Position numbers and translations under genes: made by a program
Notes under the pieces: model-generated
What the model saw: the letters and a program-made list of their open reading frames with translations, nothing else
What the model was told of the DNA's origin: nothing
The model's database searches: none
From: RGIG8748 sp045576175
Lineage (GTDB): Bacteria; Bacillota; Clostridia; UMGS1810
Direction of reading: 5' to 3'
DNA: 13,838 bases
Assembly: GCA_045576175.1 (NCBI GenBank)
Contig: JAZNFW010000064.1
Location: 1 to 13,838 of the forward strand
Part shown: piece after piece, positions 1 to 8,024 of the stretch
How the letters are laid out: every line of letters begins with the position of its first letter
Position numbering within the stretch: the stretch's first letter is position 1

Positions 1-1
1 G

Positions 2-370
2 TTGAAAAAAGGACAGAAAAAACGAATATGGACAAAGGAACAGAAGTTAGCAATAATAAAAAGATATTACGAAGAACATGTATCCGCCGGTTCTCTTGCC
101 GAAGAGTATGAGGCTGATAAATCAATGATATGCCGATGGATAAGGAACTACAATCAATATGGTGAATCAGTATTTGATTCTAAAAACAGTGGAAAAGGCA
201 ATCTGTTTTCTGCGTTACATATCAGTAAATCTTTAACTGAAACTGACAGATTAAGGTTGCAATTAGCAAAGTTAGAAATAGAAAACGAACGATTAAAAAA
301 AGGATACCTCGTGAAAGGAGTTGGTGCAAACAGGGAATTCGTTACTTTAAAAGATGTGAATATGAGATAA
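2..370 (+). CDS. IS3-family transposase OrfA (helix-turn-helix DNA-binding subunit)
   Basis: This encodes a 122-residue protein that would bind the IS ends and, when fused to OrfB by -1 frameshifting, form the full transposase. Residues about 10-50 match the IS3 OrfA helix-turn-helix: a WTKEQKLAIIKRYYEE opening, then a second helix with SAGSLAEEYEADKSMICRW. A Leu-rich coiled segment follows at residues 80-100 (TDRLRLQLAKLEIENERLKK), as expected of the OrfA leucine zipper. The TTG at position 2 is a possible start, but the window begins one base earlier, so the real start may lie upstream. It ends with TAA at 368-370, overlapping the OrfB frame. Confidence 0.8.
   Translation: MKKGQKKRIWTKEQKLAIIKRYYEEHVSAGSLAEEYEADKSMICRWIRNYNQYGESVFDSKNSGKGNLFSALHISKSLTETDRLRLQLAKLEIENERLKKGYLVKGVGANREFVTLKDVNMR
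295..302 (+). other. Probable -1 programmed frameshift site in orfA/orfB overlap
   Basis: A run of seven A residues followed by G lies where OrfA reads Leu-Lys-Lys-Gly. A slip of -1 here moves ribosomes from the OrfA frame into the frame that encodes the start of OrfB (CEYEIIFSLKDKYSVKF). A-rich heptamers are the usual slippery sites in IS3 elements. I did not identify a downstream stimulatory structure. Confidence 0.55.
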
Positions 371-1222
371 TATTTTCTTTGAAAGATAAATATAGTGTGA
401 AATTTTTATGTGAGATAATGTCGGTTAACCGTTCCGGTTATTACAAATGGTTGGCACGAAAGGATAAAGCCAAATAGATACGAGCAAGACAGAGCAATTT
501 TAACAGAATTGTTATTAGAGCAACATAAGAAGCATAAAACAAAGGGTTATCATTATCTTGCAAGATTAGTTCGTAACGAAACCGGATGGCTGTTTTCGGA
601 CAACCTTGCTCATAAATGTTGTAAGTTGGCAGGAATTCGTTCTAAAACAAACCGAGGAAGAAAATACGCAGGGAAAGAGCATATTAAATTTCCTAATACG
701 ATCAAGGGTAATTGGAAAACAACGAAACCATTAGAAATTGTTGTATCAGATATGACTTGCTTTAGGCATAAAGGGCTTCGTTGGGAATGGACATATATGT
801 TAGATGTGTATAATAACGAGATAATAGCAAGTTCTGTAACGAACAAAATCGGCAGCAGTTCGCCATATTATCATTGTTTAAATACTTTAATAGAAAAGAC
901 AAAAGAGCAGAGATACCCAGTCACTTTGCACACAGACCAAGGTAGCGTCTACTCTTCATCGGGGTTCTACCAAACCCATAAATATTATACCAACATCAAG
1001 CGTTCTATGTCAAGAGCAGGAACGCCAACCGACAACCCAATAATAGAGTCATTGAACGGATGGATAAAAGAAGAAATGAAAATAGATTTTAATTTACAAT
1101 CAGTTGAAAGTATACCATCATTTATCGAAAGCTATGTTCATTACTTTAATAACGAAAGATTATCATACAAATTAAATTACAAAACCCCTGTTCAATATAG
1201 AATCGAACAAGGGTTTGCATAA
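301..1222 (+). pseudogene. IS3-family transposase OrfB, DDE integrase, broken by +1 frameshift
   Basis: This is the catalytic half of the transposase, with an rve-type integrase core. In the -1 frame relative to OrfA it reads CEYEIIFSLKDKYSVKFLCE, then SVNRSGYYKWLARKDK, and then meets a TAG at 475-477. From about 470 the next frame continues the same protein without a gap (KPNRYEQDRAILTELLLEQ), so one extra base near 469 explains the break. The rest is intact to the stop at 1220-1222. The DDE residues are visible: Asp in VVSDMTCF, Asp in LHTDQGS and Glu in IIESLNGWIKEE, with the SMSRAGTPTDN motif between the last two. An active full-length transposase is not expected unless the extra base is a sequencing error. 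Confidence 0.85.
1182..1216 (+). repeat. Imperfect 12-bp inverted repeat at the 3' end of orfB
   Basis: AAACCCCTGTTC at 1182-1193 pairs with GAACAAGGGTTT at 1205-1216 with one mismatch and an 11-base loop. It lies inside the last codons of the transposase (KTPVQYRIEQGF). No T-tract follows directly, so I do not call it a terminator. It may simply reflect the codons. Confidence 0.4.
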
Positions 1223-1229
1223 TTCGTGG

Positions 1230-1261
1230 TTTTTAGTGTCTACTTTTGCTTGTCAAGTTCA
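1230..1261 (+). repeat. Presumed right terminal inverted repeat of the IS
   Basis: This stretch starts eight bases after the OrfB stop, contains TAGTGTCTACTTTTG and TTGTCAAGTTCA, and ends in CA, the usual IS3-family terminus. The left copy is outside the window, so the assignment rests on position and resemblance only. Confidence 0.55.
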
Positions 1262-1285
1262 ACTATCGCGTGGTTTTCGTTATAC

Positions 1286-1320
1286 AAAAAAAGGCTATCA
1301 CTTTGCGGAGTGACAGGCTT
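1286..1320 (-). terminator. Rho-independent terminator of the exopolysaccharide operon
   Basis: On the minus strand AAGCCTGTCACT pairs with AGTGATAGCCTT (one G-U pair and one mismatch) around a short loop, and the stem is followed at once by seven T residues. It lies about 75 bases past the stop of the last operon gene and would end the eight-gene transcript before it enters the insertion sequence. Confidence 0.8.
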
Positions 1321-1349
1321 CGGTATAGTACATGAAATATTATATGAAG

Positions 1350-1379
1350 TGTATATCTCTTGGATATACATATTTTTTT
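1350..1379 (+). terminator. Possible + strand intrinsic terminator facing the operon
   Basis: TGTATATC at 1350-1357 and GATATACA at 1363-1370 form a perfect 8-bp stem with a 5-base loop, and a run of seven T residues follows at 1373-1379. The stem is A+T-rich and so weak. Its orientation would stop transcription leaving the IS before it runs antisense into the EAL gene. Confidence 0.45.
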
Positions 1380-1393
1380 GTTATGCTAAATGA

Positions 1394-3292
1394 TCACCGA
1401 GTTTCATATTTATCTATAAACGACTCACACTCCTCTAAAGGAAGTGCTTTGGAATAATACCATCCCTGAACGAAGTCACAAGCAGATGAAGATACAAGCG
1501 TGTTTTGAACTTCTGTTTCTACGCCCTCGCAAATAACCTTAATATTCAGGCTATGCGCAAGAGCAATGATTCCCGTAAACAGGTCTTTACCTTTTTCGTC
1601 TTCGGTTTTGAGTAAAATATCACGGTCAATTTTCACAACGTCAATGGGATAATCGCACAAATTCGCAAGGGATGTGTACCCGCTTCCTAAGTCGTCGAGA
1701 TACACTCTGAACCCAATTTCCTTACACAACCTTACATTATTCGTTGCAGTTTCTCTGTCTTTTTCCATAGCATCTTCGGTAATTTCAATAGCAATCTTTG
1801 ATTTATCAAAAGAATAACTATTTGAAATCATCTTGAGTTTATCAATAAAATTTTCTTCCGAAAGGGTTATTCTTGTAAAGTTGCAGGAAAGAGCGATGTT
1901 TTCAAAAGCCGTACCCTTCCATTTTTCAAGCTGACGACAGGCAAGCTCAAACATATAAAAGTCGTGCTTACTTATAAGCCCTGCCATTTCCATATTCCCG
2001 ATATATTTACCGGGACCGACAAGTCCTTTATCAGGACTATCCCACCTTGAAAGAGCTTCTGCTGAAACAATTTTCTTGGTTTTGTTATCAACAATAAACT
2101 GCAGATACATCTTGAATTCGTTTTTCTCAAACCCCTTTAAGATGCTTTCGGTGATTTTCTTTTCTTCTTGAATCATATTCATAGAATGAATATCACAGAA
2201 AACAATTTGCTTTTCCGTACCAAAAATTCTGTTACAGTTCTTTCTGAGATTAAAAAGAAGAATTTCACAATTTCTGTCAGAACTTCCAAGATGATAGACG
2301 GCAGAGTGAAACACAAGTTTATTGTTTTTCTCTTTCACAGCTTCAAAGCTGTTGAGCTTATTCATAACTTCGGTGAGTCTTTTTTTTGCGTCATCATCAT
2401 TTGTGGATTGAAACGCATAGGCAAAGCCGTTTTCGGTAATTCGTGCAGAGATTTCTCTGTCGCCCGTATGCTCCGAAAGAACGGATGCTGTGTATTTGAG
2501 TACATCGTCAAAAGAACTGTCGCCGTGATAAGAACGAAGATAACTGATGTCTAAAATGATATATGCTATATGATAAAGGCTTCTTGAAATATCGCTTATG
2601 GTGTATTTGAAATGATATTTGAAAAATTGCAGATTTCCCATTCCGGTCTCAGAATCTGTCATCTTATCCGTTGCATTTTCTTTGCGAATGCGTTTGATGC
2701 GGAAAAGCAGCAAAATTACAGCAATAACTAAAACTAAGCAAACACCAATGGCAAGTGCAAGCCAAATGTAATTTGTCTTTGTATTTTTTACTGCATAAGA
2801 AAGATATATTCCACTTTTGATATCTTCCGAAATTTCACTTACCACAGCTTTGGTTTTTAAAATTAGTGCATCATCCGAGAGGCTTGTGAAAACAAGACCT
2901 GATTTCACGGTTTTTCCGCTTTTTTCAAAGGATACAAGCTCTAAATAATCTTTGTAATAAGACAGTGAGTTGTCGTTTGCAGAGGAAGAAACAATCTCCA
3001 CCTGCAAGTTTTCTCCCAAAGCGTTCTTATCGGCTTTATTGCCATTGATATACACAAAATCCACGCCTAAGCACTCAGAGATAATCCCAAGTATATCAGG
3101 AATAATGCCGCAGTATGCATTTTTGTCATCATCATAAAATTCAACCGGATAATTATCGCTGCTTCCGGCTACATAGATGCAATCACTAAAGCCTTCTGTT
3201 TTCTCGGTAGTATAAACCTCGGCAAAAACAGGCTGCGCACTTAAAACAATCAGCATAATTGCACAAAATAGCCGTATCATAAATTTTATCAT
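1394..3292 (-). CDS. Membrane c-di-GMP phosphodiesterase: extracellular SBP-like sensor, degenerate GGDEF, EAL
   Basis: This is predicted to hydrolyse c-di-GMP to pGpG in the cytoplasm under control of an extracellular signal. From the chosen start it is 632 residues: signal peptide 1-24; an extracellular region about 30-170 resembling bacterial family 3 solute-binding domains (VEFYDDDKNAYCGIIPDIL); a membrane helix about 175-197; a GGDEF fold about 210-370 in which the motif reads ENGFA, so no cyclase activity is expected; and an EAL domain about 380-625. The EAL domain keeps the key residues: Glu in AEALSRW, Asn in SCNFTRI, Glu in EITEDA, Asp-Asp in LDDLGSG, Lys in VVKIDRD, Glu in CEGVETE and Gln in VQGWYYS. 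The start at 3292 is preferred over an ATG at 3310 because a full GGAGGTGA lies just upstream of it. This is the last gene of the operon. Confidence 0.9.
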   Translation of the reverse strand: MIKFMIRLFCAIMLIVLSAQPVFAEVYTTEKTEGFSDCIYVAGSSDNYPVEFYDDDKNAYCGIIPDILGIISECLGVDFVYINGNKADKNALGENLQVEIVSSSANDNSLSYYKDYLELVSFEKSGKTVKSGLVFTSLSDDALILKTKAVVSEISEDIKSGIYLSYAVKNTKTNYIWLALAIGVCLVLVIAVILLLFRIKRIRKENATDKMTDSETGMGNLQFFKYHFKYTISDISRSLYHIAYIILDISYLRSYHGDSSFDDVLKYTASVLSEHTGDREISARITENGFAYAFQSTNDDDAKKRLTEVMNKLNSFEAVKEKNNKLVFHSAVYHLGSSDRNCEILLFNLRKNCNRIFGTEKQIVFCDIHSMNMIQEEKKITESILKGFEKNEFKMYLQFIVDNKTKKIVSAEALSRWDSPDKGLVGPGKYIGNMEMAGLISKHDFYMFELACRQLEKWKGTAFENIALSCNFTRITLSEENFIDKLKMISNSYSFDKSKIAIEITEDAMEKDRETATNNVRLCKEIGFRVYLDDLGSGYTSLANLCDYPIDVVKIDRDILLKTEDEKGKDLFTGIIALAHSLNIKVICEGVETEVQNTLVSSSACDFVQGWYYSKALPLEECESFIDKYETR

Positions 3293-3300
3293 TTTGTTAG

Positions 3301-3308
3301 TCACCTCC
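3301..3308 (-). promoter_or_regulatory. Ribosome binding site that decides the EAL gene start
   Basis: GGAGGTGA, a complete match to the anti-Shine-Dalgarno sequence, sits 8 bases before the ATG at 3292. An earlier in-frame ATG at 3310 overlaps this site and has no good binding site of its own. The chosen start also puts the signal peptide at the very N-terminus. Confidence 0.75.
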
Positions 3309-3313
3309 ATTCT

Positions 3314-4717
3314 TTAAATATTTATTCCTTTTCGTTCAATGCGTCCCCAGTCAAGCTTTTTCTTTTTATATCCCTTAAATGCCGTAAGTCTAACAAATGC
3401 CATAATAAACCGGAGTGTTGTAACCTCAAAAAAGCAAAGCATAATAGCCTTCATACAATCTTTGAAGGTAACAGTTAAATCAATCGTTTGTATTCTTGAA
3501 AAGAAAGCCGTAAGAGTAAGTATAGAGTTATAGGATGCGTAAATCAGCATAAAGAGTATCATAAACGGCAAATTCAGTAAATCAATGCAATATGCCGCTA
3601 TCATAGTAAACACACCAAACACCTCTATAAACGGAGAAAGAAGCTCGTAGAGCAAAAAGTACATATACGAAACAAAGCCAACTGTGCCAAATTTAGGATT
3701 TGCCATCATCTTTTTATGCTTCCACATTGTCTGGAAAAGCCCAAGATGCCAACGCTTTCTCTGCTTTTTCAAATCTCGGAGCTTTTCAGGCACCTGCGTC
3801 CAACAAACTGCATCGGTTGCATATTTAATAGAATATGGGGTTTTGTTTGTAAGGCAGTAGGAATGGAGCTTTACCACAAGTTCCATATCTTCGCCCATTG
3901 TACCGTGGTCATATCCACCTGCAGCAATAACCGTTTCTTTTTTAAACATCCCAAATGCTCCCGAAATAATGAGGGAGCCGTTAAAATGGTCAAATAAAAT
4001 CCTTGATGCCAAGAAGGAACGGTCATATTCGAGTAGCTGCATACAAGCTAAAATGTTTTTGGGCAATCTGTATTTTATAACCCTTCCATCTTTAAGTGTT
4101 ACATCGTTACAAGGTCTTACCGTTCCGCCTACCGCAACAACATTTTCTTCTTCCAAAACGGGAATTACGATTTTTTTAAGGGAATCATACTGCAAAACCG
4201 AATCTGCATCCATACAGATAAAATATGGATATTGTGCGGCATTGATACCCATATTGAGCGCATCGGCTTTACCACCGTTTTTCTTTCGTATTAAAGTAAG
4301 CGGTACCTTTTGCTCGTGGGATTCGTAAATAAATTCTTCCGGATGACACGCTATACTTCTGTGAAGCGGGCGTCTTACAGGATGCATATTATATGCTTCA
4401 ATCAGCACCTTTGAAGTTTCATCCTTTGAACCATCATCTACCACTACAATCTCATAGAGTTTGTAGTCGAGGGAAAGCAGGGATTTGACTGTCTGAACAA
4501 CTGTTACCTCTTCGTTATACGCCGGAACAACAATGGTTATAGGAACGAAATAGTTGTCAGAAAATTTATTCATCAGTCTGTCCTGCATCTTCTTTTTATA
4601 AAGAGTTGATGCTCCCACAACCACCGATAAGAACAAAAATGTAGAGTAGCCTATTAAGTAAACAACAAAGCAAACACTTATAATGTCGAAAATGTTTTTT
4701 ATTGTTTCCATTTCCAT
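3314..4717 (-). CDS. Processive membrane glycosyltransferase family 2 (PgaC/IcaA/hyaluronan-synthase-like)
   Basis: This 467-residue enzyme is predicted to polymerise a beta-linked polysaccharide from a nucleotide sugar and push it through the membrane. There is one N-terminal helix (about 10-36), a cytoplasmic GT-A domain, and three or four C-terminal helices (about 343-445). The family motifs are present: VPAYNEE at 65-71, VVDDGS with Asp94-Asp95, KNGGKADALN at 146-155, DAD at 170-172, GED at 275-277 (acceptor-site acidic pair) and QRKRW at 319-323 (the QxxRW motif of processive synthases). There is no PilZ domain, so c-di-GMP is not expected to bind the protein directly. Its ATG overlaps the stop of the HEAT gene by one base (TAATG), implying coupled translation. 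The family fits PNAG-, hyaluronan- or glucan-type products; the sugar cannot be told from the sequence. Confidence 0.9.
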   Translation of the reverse strand: MEMETIKNIFDIISVCFVVYLIGYSTFLFLSVVVGASTLYKKKMQDRLMNKFSDNYFVPITIVVPAYNEEVTVVQTVKSLLSLDYKLYEIVVVDDGSKDETSKVLIEAYNMHPVRRPLHRSIACHPEEFIYESHEQKVPLTLIRKKNGGKADALNMGINAAQYPYFICMDADSVLQYDSLKKIVIPVLEEENVVAVGGTVRPCNDVTLKDGRVIKYRLPKNILACMQLLEYDRSFLASRILFDHFNGSLIISGAFGMFKKETVIAAGGYDHGTMGEDMELVVKLHSYCLTNKTPYSIKYATDAVCWTQVPEKLRDLKKQRKRWHLGLFQTMWKHKKMMANPKFGTVGFVSYMYFLLYELLSPFIEVFGVFTMIAAYCIDLLNLPFMILFMLIYASYNSILTLTAFFSRIQTIDLTVTFKDCMKAIMLCFFEVTTLRFIMAFVRLTAFKGYKKKKLDWGRIERKGINI

Positions 4718-5829
4718 TATGCTTTCACCGCCTCTTTTTCGGTGTTCCTCTTATCAAGACGGTAGCGCATAATTTCTCTGGCAAATCTGTCATTACCGTC
4801 AAAAACACTGATAAGATCGTGATATGTATATCCTTGTCTTTCAAGGCTTATTGCACTATTTTGTCTTATGTGCCAATTGGAACTTGAAAGGTTTTCGACT
4901 AAAATTCTAAATGTCACATCACCGGGATATGATTTAAGTGCTGATGATGCAATCGCCTGATATTCCCATGTGCGACCTTCCAAATTTTCTGCAATAGCCT
5001 GAATAACGCTCTCAGCCTCATTATTCGGGAATTTTTCAAAATATCGGATTGCTGAAAACCTAAGCTCACTCTCTTCCTTCTCGTTTGTTAAAAAGCCCAT
5101 CATTTCTTTGTCGCAGCGGATATTGCCAAACCTGAAGAAGTTTAAAATATTAAGTTTCATTCCGGCGGAATATGCGTTAAAGCTTTCAAAAAGCATTTCT
5201 TTTAAGTTTTCTTTATCTCCCTTGTAATTCAAAAGTCCGTCACAAATAAGTTTTGGGTGATGAAAGGATATATTTTTATCAATAACTTTAAGAGCCGAAA
5301 CGACAATTTTGGGATTCTTAATACTATAAATTGCCTTAAGTGTATTTTCTCTGCAATAAACATTTACGGAACTTAATAGCTCTAATAAAACATCCGTAAG
5401 CTTGCCTTCCTCGTCATGCTGTAAAATGTTGTATTTTTGCAGTATGTACGGAAAATATGCAATTTTAATTGTATCCTTGCTGATATACTTATGTGTTAAA
5501 TACTCAAATACGCAGTAAGTTTGCATTAAGTATTCTTCGCACTCTTCCGGCTGAATTTTGAATATGTTATCAAGTGCCTTGTCAAAAGCAGTAATACCGG
5601 CGGTCCTCCCAAGAGATTTTTTTAAAAACTCTTTGTGACTTTCCAAAACCTCGCCGCCTGACTTTATTCTTTCTAGCTGCTCTAAAATCACTTTTTCAAG
5701 TTTTGCAGAATTGGTGCTAAGTGCTTTTTCACGATGCCTTAAAATAAAAACATAGACAATGTTATAGCAAATCATACTAACGCATATTGCGATATAAGCA
5801 TAAATCATTATTTCTATTTTCACTTTCAT
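4717..5829 (-). CDS. Membrane-anchored HEAT-repeat protein, likely glycosyltransferase partner
   Basis: This 370-residue protein has one N-terminal membrane helix (about 7-30, ending in the basic RHREK) and a soluble, mostly helical remainder that is probably cytoplasmic. The C-terminal two thirds show HEAT-like helical pairs, clearest in the last repeats (YQAIASSALKSYPGD, then NWHIRQNSAISLERQG, then DRFAREIMRYRLDKR). HEAT arrays bind proteins and have no catalytic role of their own. The gene overlaps its upstream neighbour by four bases (ATGA) and the downstream synthase by one base, the tightest spacing in the operon. This suggests an equimolar complex with the synthase, as a scaffold or accessory subunit. 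That role is inferred from position; I know of no defined function for the family. Confidence 0.75.
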   Translation of the reverse strand: MKVKIEIMIYAYIAICVSMICYNIVYVFILRHREKALSTNSAKLEKVILEQLERIKSGGEVLESHKEFLKKSLGRTAGITAFDKALDNIFKIQPEECEEYLMQTYCVFEYLTHKYISKDTIKIAYFPYILQKYNILQHDEEGKLTDVLLELLSSVNVYCRENTLKAIYSIKNPKIVVSALKVIDKNISFHHPKLICDGLLNYKGDKENLKEMLFESFNAYSAGMKLNILNFFRFGNIRCDKEMMGFLTNEKEESELRFSAIRYFEKFPNNEAESVIQAIAENLEGRTWEYQAIASSALKSYPGDVTFRILVENLSSSNWHIRQNSAISLERQGYTYHDLISVFDGNDRFAREIMRYRLDKRNTEKEAVKA

Positions 5830-7997
5830 TCACCCGCTTTCCATAAATCCTGCATTATGTAATATGAGCTTTTTAATCTTTCGTGATATGTCACTTTATT
5901 ACCCCAGCCATGAAGCTCAATCTTTTCAAGCTTCATTCTTTCCTGTCCGTTTCCTAAACCTAAATACATCTCATCGATTTCGATATATTCAATCCCAAAG
6001 TTTCCGTCATAATAATCATCGTGAATCTGCATTTTAGACGGATCTCCGAAATTGAGAAGTTGCCAAGGTAGTTTAATTTCCACATAATCTCCTTTTGCAA
6101 TAAAATCTGCAAGGGAATTAAAGTCTAAACTTTCAGGGTTGGCGTTCCCATATAAAAGCTTTCCTGTTTCGTAAGACTCTGCTACGGTTTCTTTATTATC
6201 AGGTGTTAGAGCCATAGCTGTACGAAGTATTAAATCGATATTTACAAACTTTGGTGAGTTTTTATCGGGAATATTACCTTTAAGATATGTATTAACCTTA
6301 TGGATATCCTCTGCATAAGTTGACCTCAAGGCCTCATAACGCGCCTGCACCTGAACCCGGCTATTATCCTTTCCATTTATTACAATAACAAAGTCCACAT
6401 CTCTGTCAAATTTTATATTGTAATTTTCGCAGTAATTACTTCCGCTTTTTGGAGTAATATCAAGAGGGATATATATCGTTTCGTTTTCAAAATCAAGATT
6501 TTCTTTTTTTACGAGAAAGTATATAAACTTTTCGTCATATTTTACTGAAAGCTCTTGCTTACCGCTTATAATCTTATCTTCGCCAGTCCATTCTGAAATG
6601 TCCCCGTCCACATAGCAAACGGATTTTTCTTTTCCCGGATCAAAAGACAAAAGGCCAAAATACTGCTCATTGGTCTGATAATCCGACCAGTATGCCGTTC
6701 TTGTTAAGTTTACTGCGTGCATTGTATTCCATGTGCGTTTAAACCACTCATCCTGCCATGTGAAAACGCAACCACCGTTACAACCAACAGCCTTAATATC
6801 ATTCCAGCAATCAATCAGTGCCTGTCCCTGTGCTTGTTCTGATGTGTTACCCTGATTTCTGCCGGTGTCTTTGTCAATCTGTGCCATTCCTCGCCCTGTG
6901 GAAACACCAAACTCAGATATTACAACTGGGATTGTGTGATGATTTGTAAGCATCTTTAGATATGCTCGATATGCATTGATTCTGCCTTGCTCATCTCTAT
7001 AATTTTCCTTTGATTCAAGTCCAAATACCGACCAATCCTCGGCAAAGCTTAAATAGTACGGATAGTACGGATAAACATGGTATGATGCAAACTGTCCCGG
7101 CAAGAACTTATCGGTATGTTTTATATGCTCAACATCAACATACGCACACTTCAAAAAGAAATTCTTTATAAGCTCAGGATACTCAAAGGGGTCGGTTGTA
7201 GGCCAGTTAGAAAACGCCAAAAGTCTTTGCTCACCATACCTTTGTGTTTCATATTCTATAACTGCATCGCCAACCATTGTTAGCATCGTTTCAAAAGGCG
7301 TAGCATCAGGTGTGGTGTACAAAAACTTCCCGTTATACGAAGAATAACCTTCCTTGCCTTTATATAAGTCATCAGTATATGCAACTGTTAAATCATCCCA
7401 TTCAACGCCTAATATGTATCCTATAACCCAATCTGAAATATCTTTACGGTAGGTTCCATGCCCTGCACTTGCCACTCTGCCAAGATTTAACTTTCGGTTA
7501 CCATGAATAACATCAATCATTATCTTGCTGTTATCTAAAAAAGTATCGTAAAACTCTTGACTGTAAGCATCACGGTGTGAATTTTGAATATAATCGTTAA
7601 CCCATACACCGTGAATTATATAAAGGGGATTTTCGTTATCCTCGTTATATTCATAAAAGGCGTTATAAAAAGTATCATTTTGTATTGTATATACGCGAAT
7701 GGTATTAGCACCCATTTCCTGAATATATTTAAACCAGCGTTTATATGTTTCCTTGTCTACAGCAAAGTTTGTTGCCCATTCACCGGGCAAGCCAGAACCC
7801 ATATTTACTCCTCGTATCTCAAAGGGTTCGTACTCACCGCCACGGTCCATATATATTTCTTTGTCCTGGGCTTTCATAAAATATTCTACCGGCTTTGGTT
7901 TTTCAAAATCAAAATAGATGCCCATATGAAAATAAACAAAGTCAAGTACAAGAAGTACAAGTATAATAGCTGATACTGTAATTATAAACTTTTTCAA
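5826..7997 (-). CDS. Membrane-anchored extracellular glycoside hydrolase (TIM barrel) with C-terminal CBM9-like domain
   Basis: This 723-residue protein has an N-terminal signal anchor (about 4-23). Residues 55-450 resemble clan GH-A TIM barrels of the GH2/GH5/GH72 type: it opens with FEIRGVNMGSG, continues with MGANTIRVYTI, and has a candidate acid/base Glu199 in GVEWDD and candidate nucleophile Glu362 in VISEFGVS. Residues about 458-700 look like a beta-rich domain related to carbohydrate family 9 binding modules (VDGDISEW, then IYIPLDITPK). It probably trims, releases or transglycosylates the polymer made by the operon, outside the membrane. The start is a TTG: no in-frame ATG lies near, AAAGGA is upstream, and the signal anchor begins there. 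The exact GH family and substrate are not determinable here. Confidence 0.8.
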   Translation of the reverse strand: MKKFIITVSAIILVLLVLDFVYFHMGIYFDFEKPKPVEYFMKAQDKEIYMDRGGEYEPFEIRGVNMGSGLPGEWATNFAVDKETYKRWFKYIQEMGANTIRVYTIQNDTFYNAFYEYNEDNENPLYIIHGVWVNDYIQNSHRDAYSQEFYDTFLDNSKIMIDVIHGNRKLNLGRVASAGHGTYRKDISDWVIGYILGVEWDDLTVAYTDDLYKGKEGYSSYNGKFLYTTPDATPFETMLTMVGDAVIEYETQRYGEQRLLAFSNWPTTDPFEYPELIKNFFLKCAYVDVEHIKHTDKFLPGQFASYHVYPYYPYYLSFAEDWSVFGLESKENYRDEQGRINAYRAYLKMLTNHHTIPVVISEFGVSTGRGMAQIDKDTGRNQGNTSEQAQGQALIDCWNDIKAVGCNGGCVFTWQDEWFKRTWNTMHAVNLTRTAYWSDYQTNEQYFGLLSFDPGKEKSVCYVDGDISEWTGEDKIISGKQELSVKYDEKFIYFLVKKENLDFENETIYIPLDITPKSGSNYCENYNIKFDRDVDFVIVINGKDNSRVQVQARYEALRSTYAEDIHKVNTYLKGNIPDKNSPKFVNIDLILRTAMALTPDNKETVAESYETGKLLYGNANPESLDFNSLADFIAKGDYVEIKLPWQLLNFGDPSKMQIHDDYYDGNFGIEYIEIDEMYLGLGNGQERMKLEKIELHGWGNKVTYHERLKSSYYIMQDLWKAGE

Positions 7998-8024
7998 AAC
8001 CTGTACATCCTTTTTACATTAATC

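Larger units (their letters stand above)
1..1261 (+). mobile_element. IS3-family (IS150-like) insertion sequence, left end outside the window
   Basis: The OrfA helix-turn-helix gene is followed by a DDE transposase in the -1 frame, the standard IS3-family arrangement. The right end is taken as the CA at 1260-1261, because the stretch at 1230-1261 (a TAGTGTCTACTTTTG-type sequence ending in GTTCA) looks like an IS150-group terminal inverted repeat. The left repeat lies beyond position 1, so neither the inverted-repeat match nor the target duplication can be checked. The element converges on the exopolysaccharide operon and ends about 25 bases before that operon's terminator, so it does not interrupt the operon. 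OrfB is frameshifted, so this copy is probably not autonomous. Confidence 0.85.

Noticed and set aside
610..846. Minus-strand open frame of 78 codons inside the transposase
   Set aside because: It is antisense to conserved transposase sequence, has no ribosome binding site and no recognisable product.
2168..2554. Plus-strand open frame of 128 codons opposite the EAL gene
   Set aside because: It lies opposite the degenerate GGDEF region of a clearly coding gene; the product has no family features.
3293..3310. Earlier ATG at 3310 as the EAL gene start
   Set aside because: It overlaps the strong GGAGGTGA that serves the ATG at 3292, and it would add residues before the signal peptide.
3716..4328. 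Two overlapping plus-strand open frames opposite the glycosyltransferase
   Set aside because: They are shadows of the conserved GT-A domain, overlap each other, and show no initiation signals.
7584..7973. Plus-strand open frame with hydrophobic residues opposite the hydrolase N-terminus
   Set aside because: The hydrophobicity comes from antisense reading of an A+T-rich signal anchor and barrel strands; no binding site or homology is visible.
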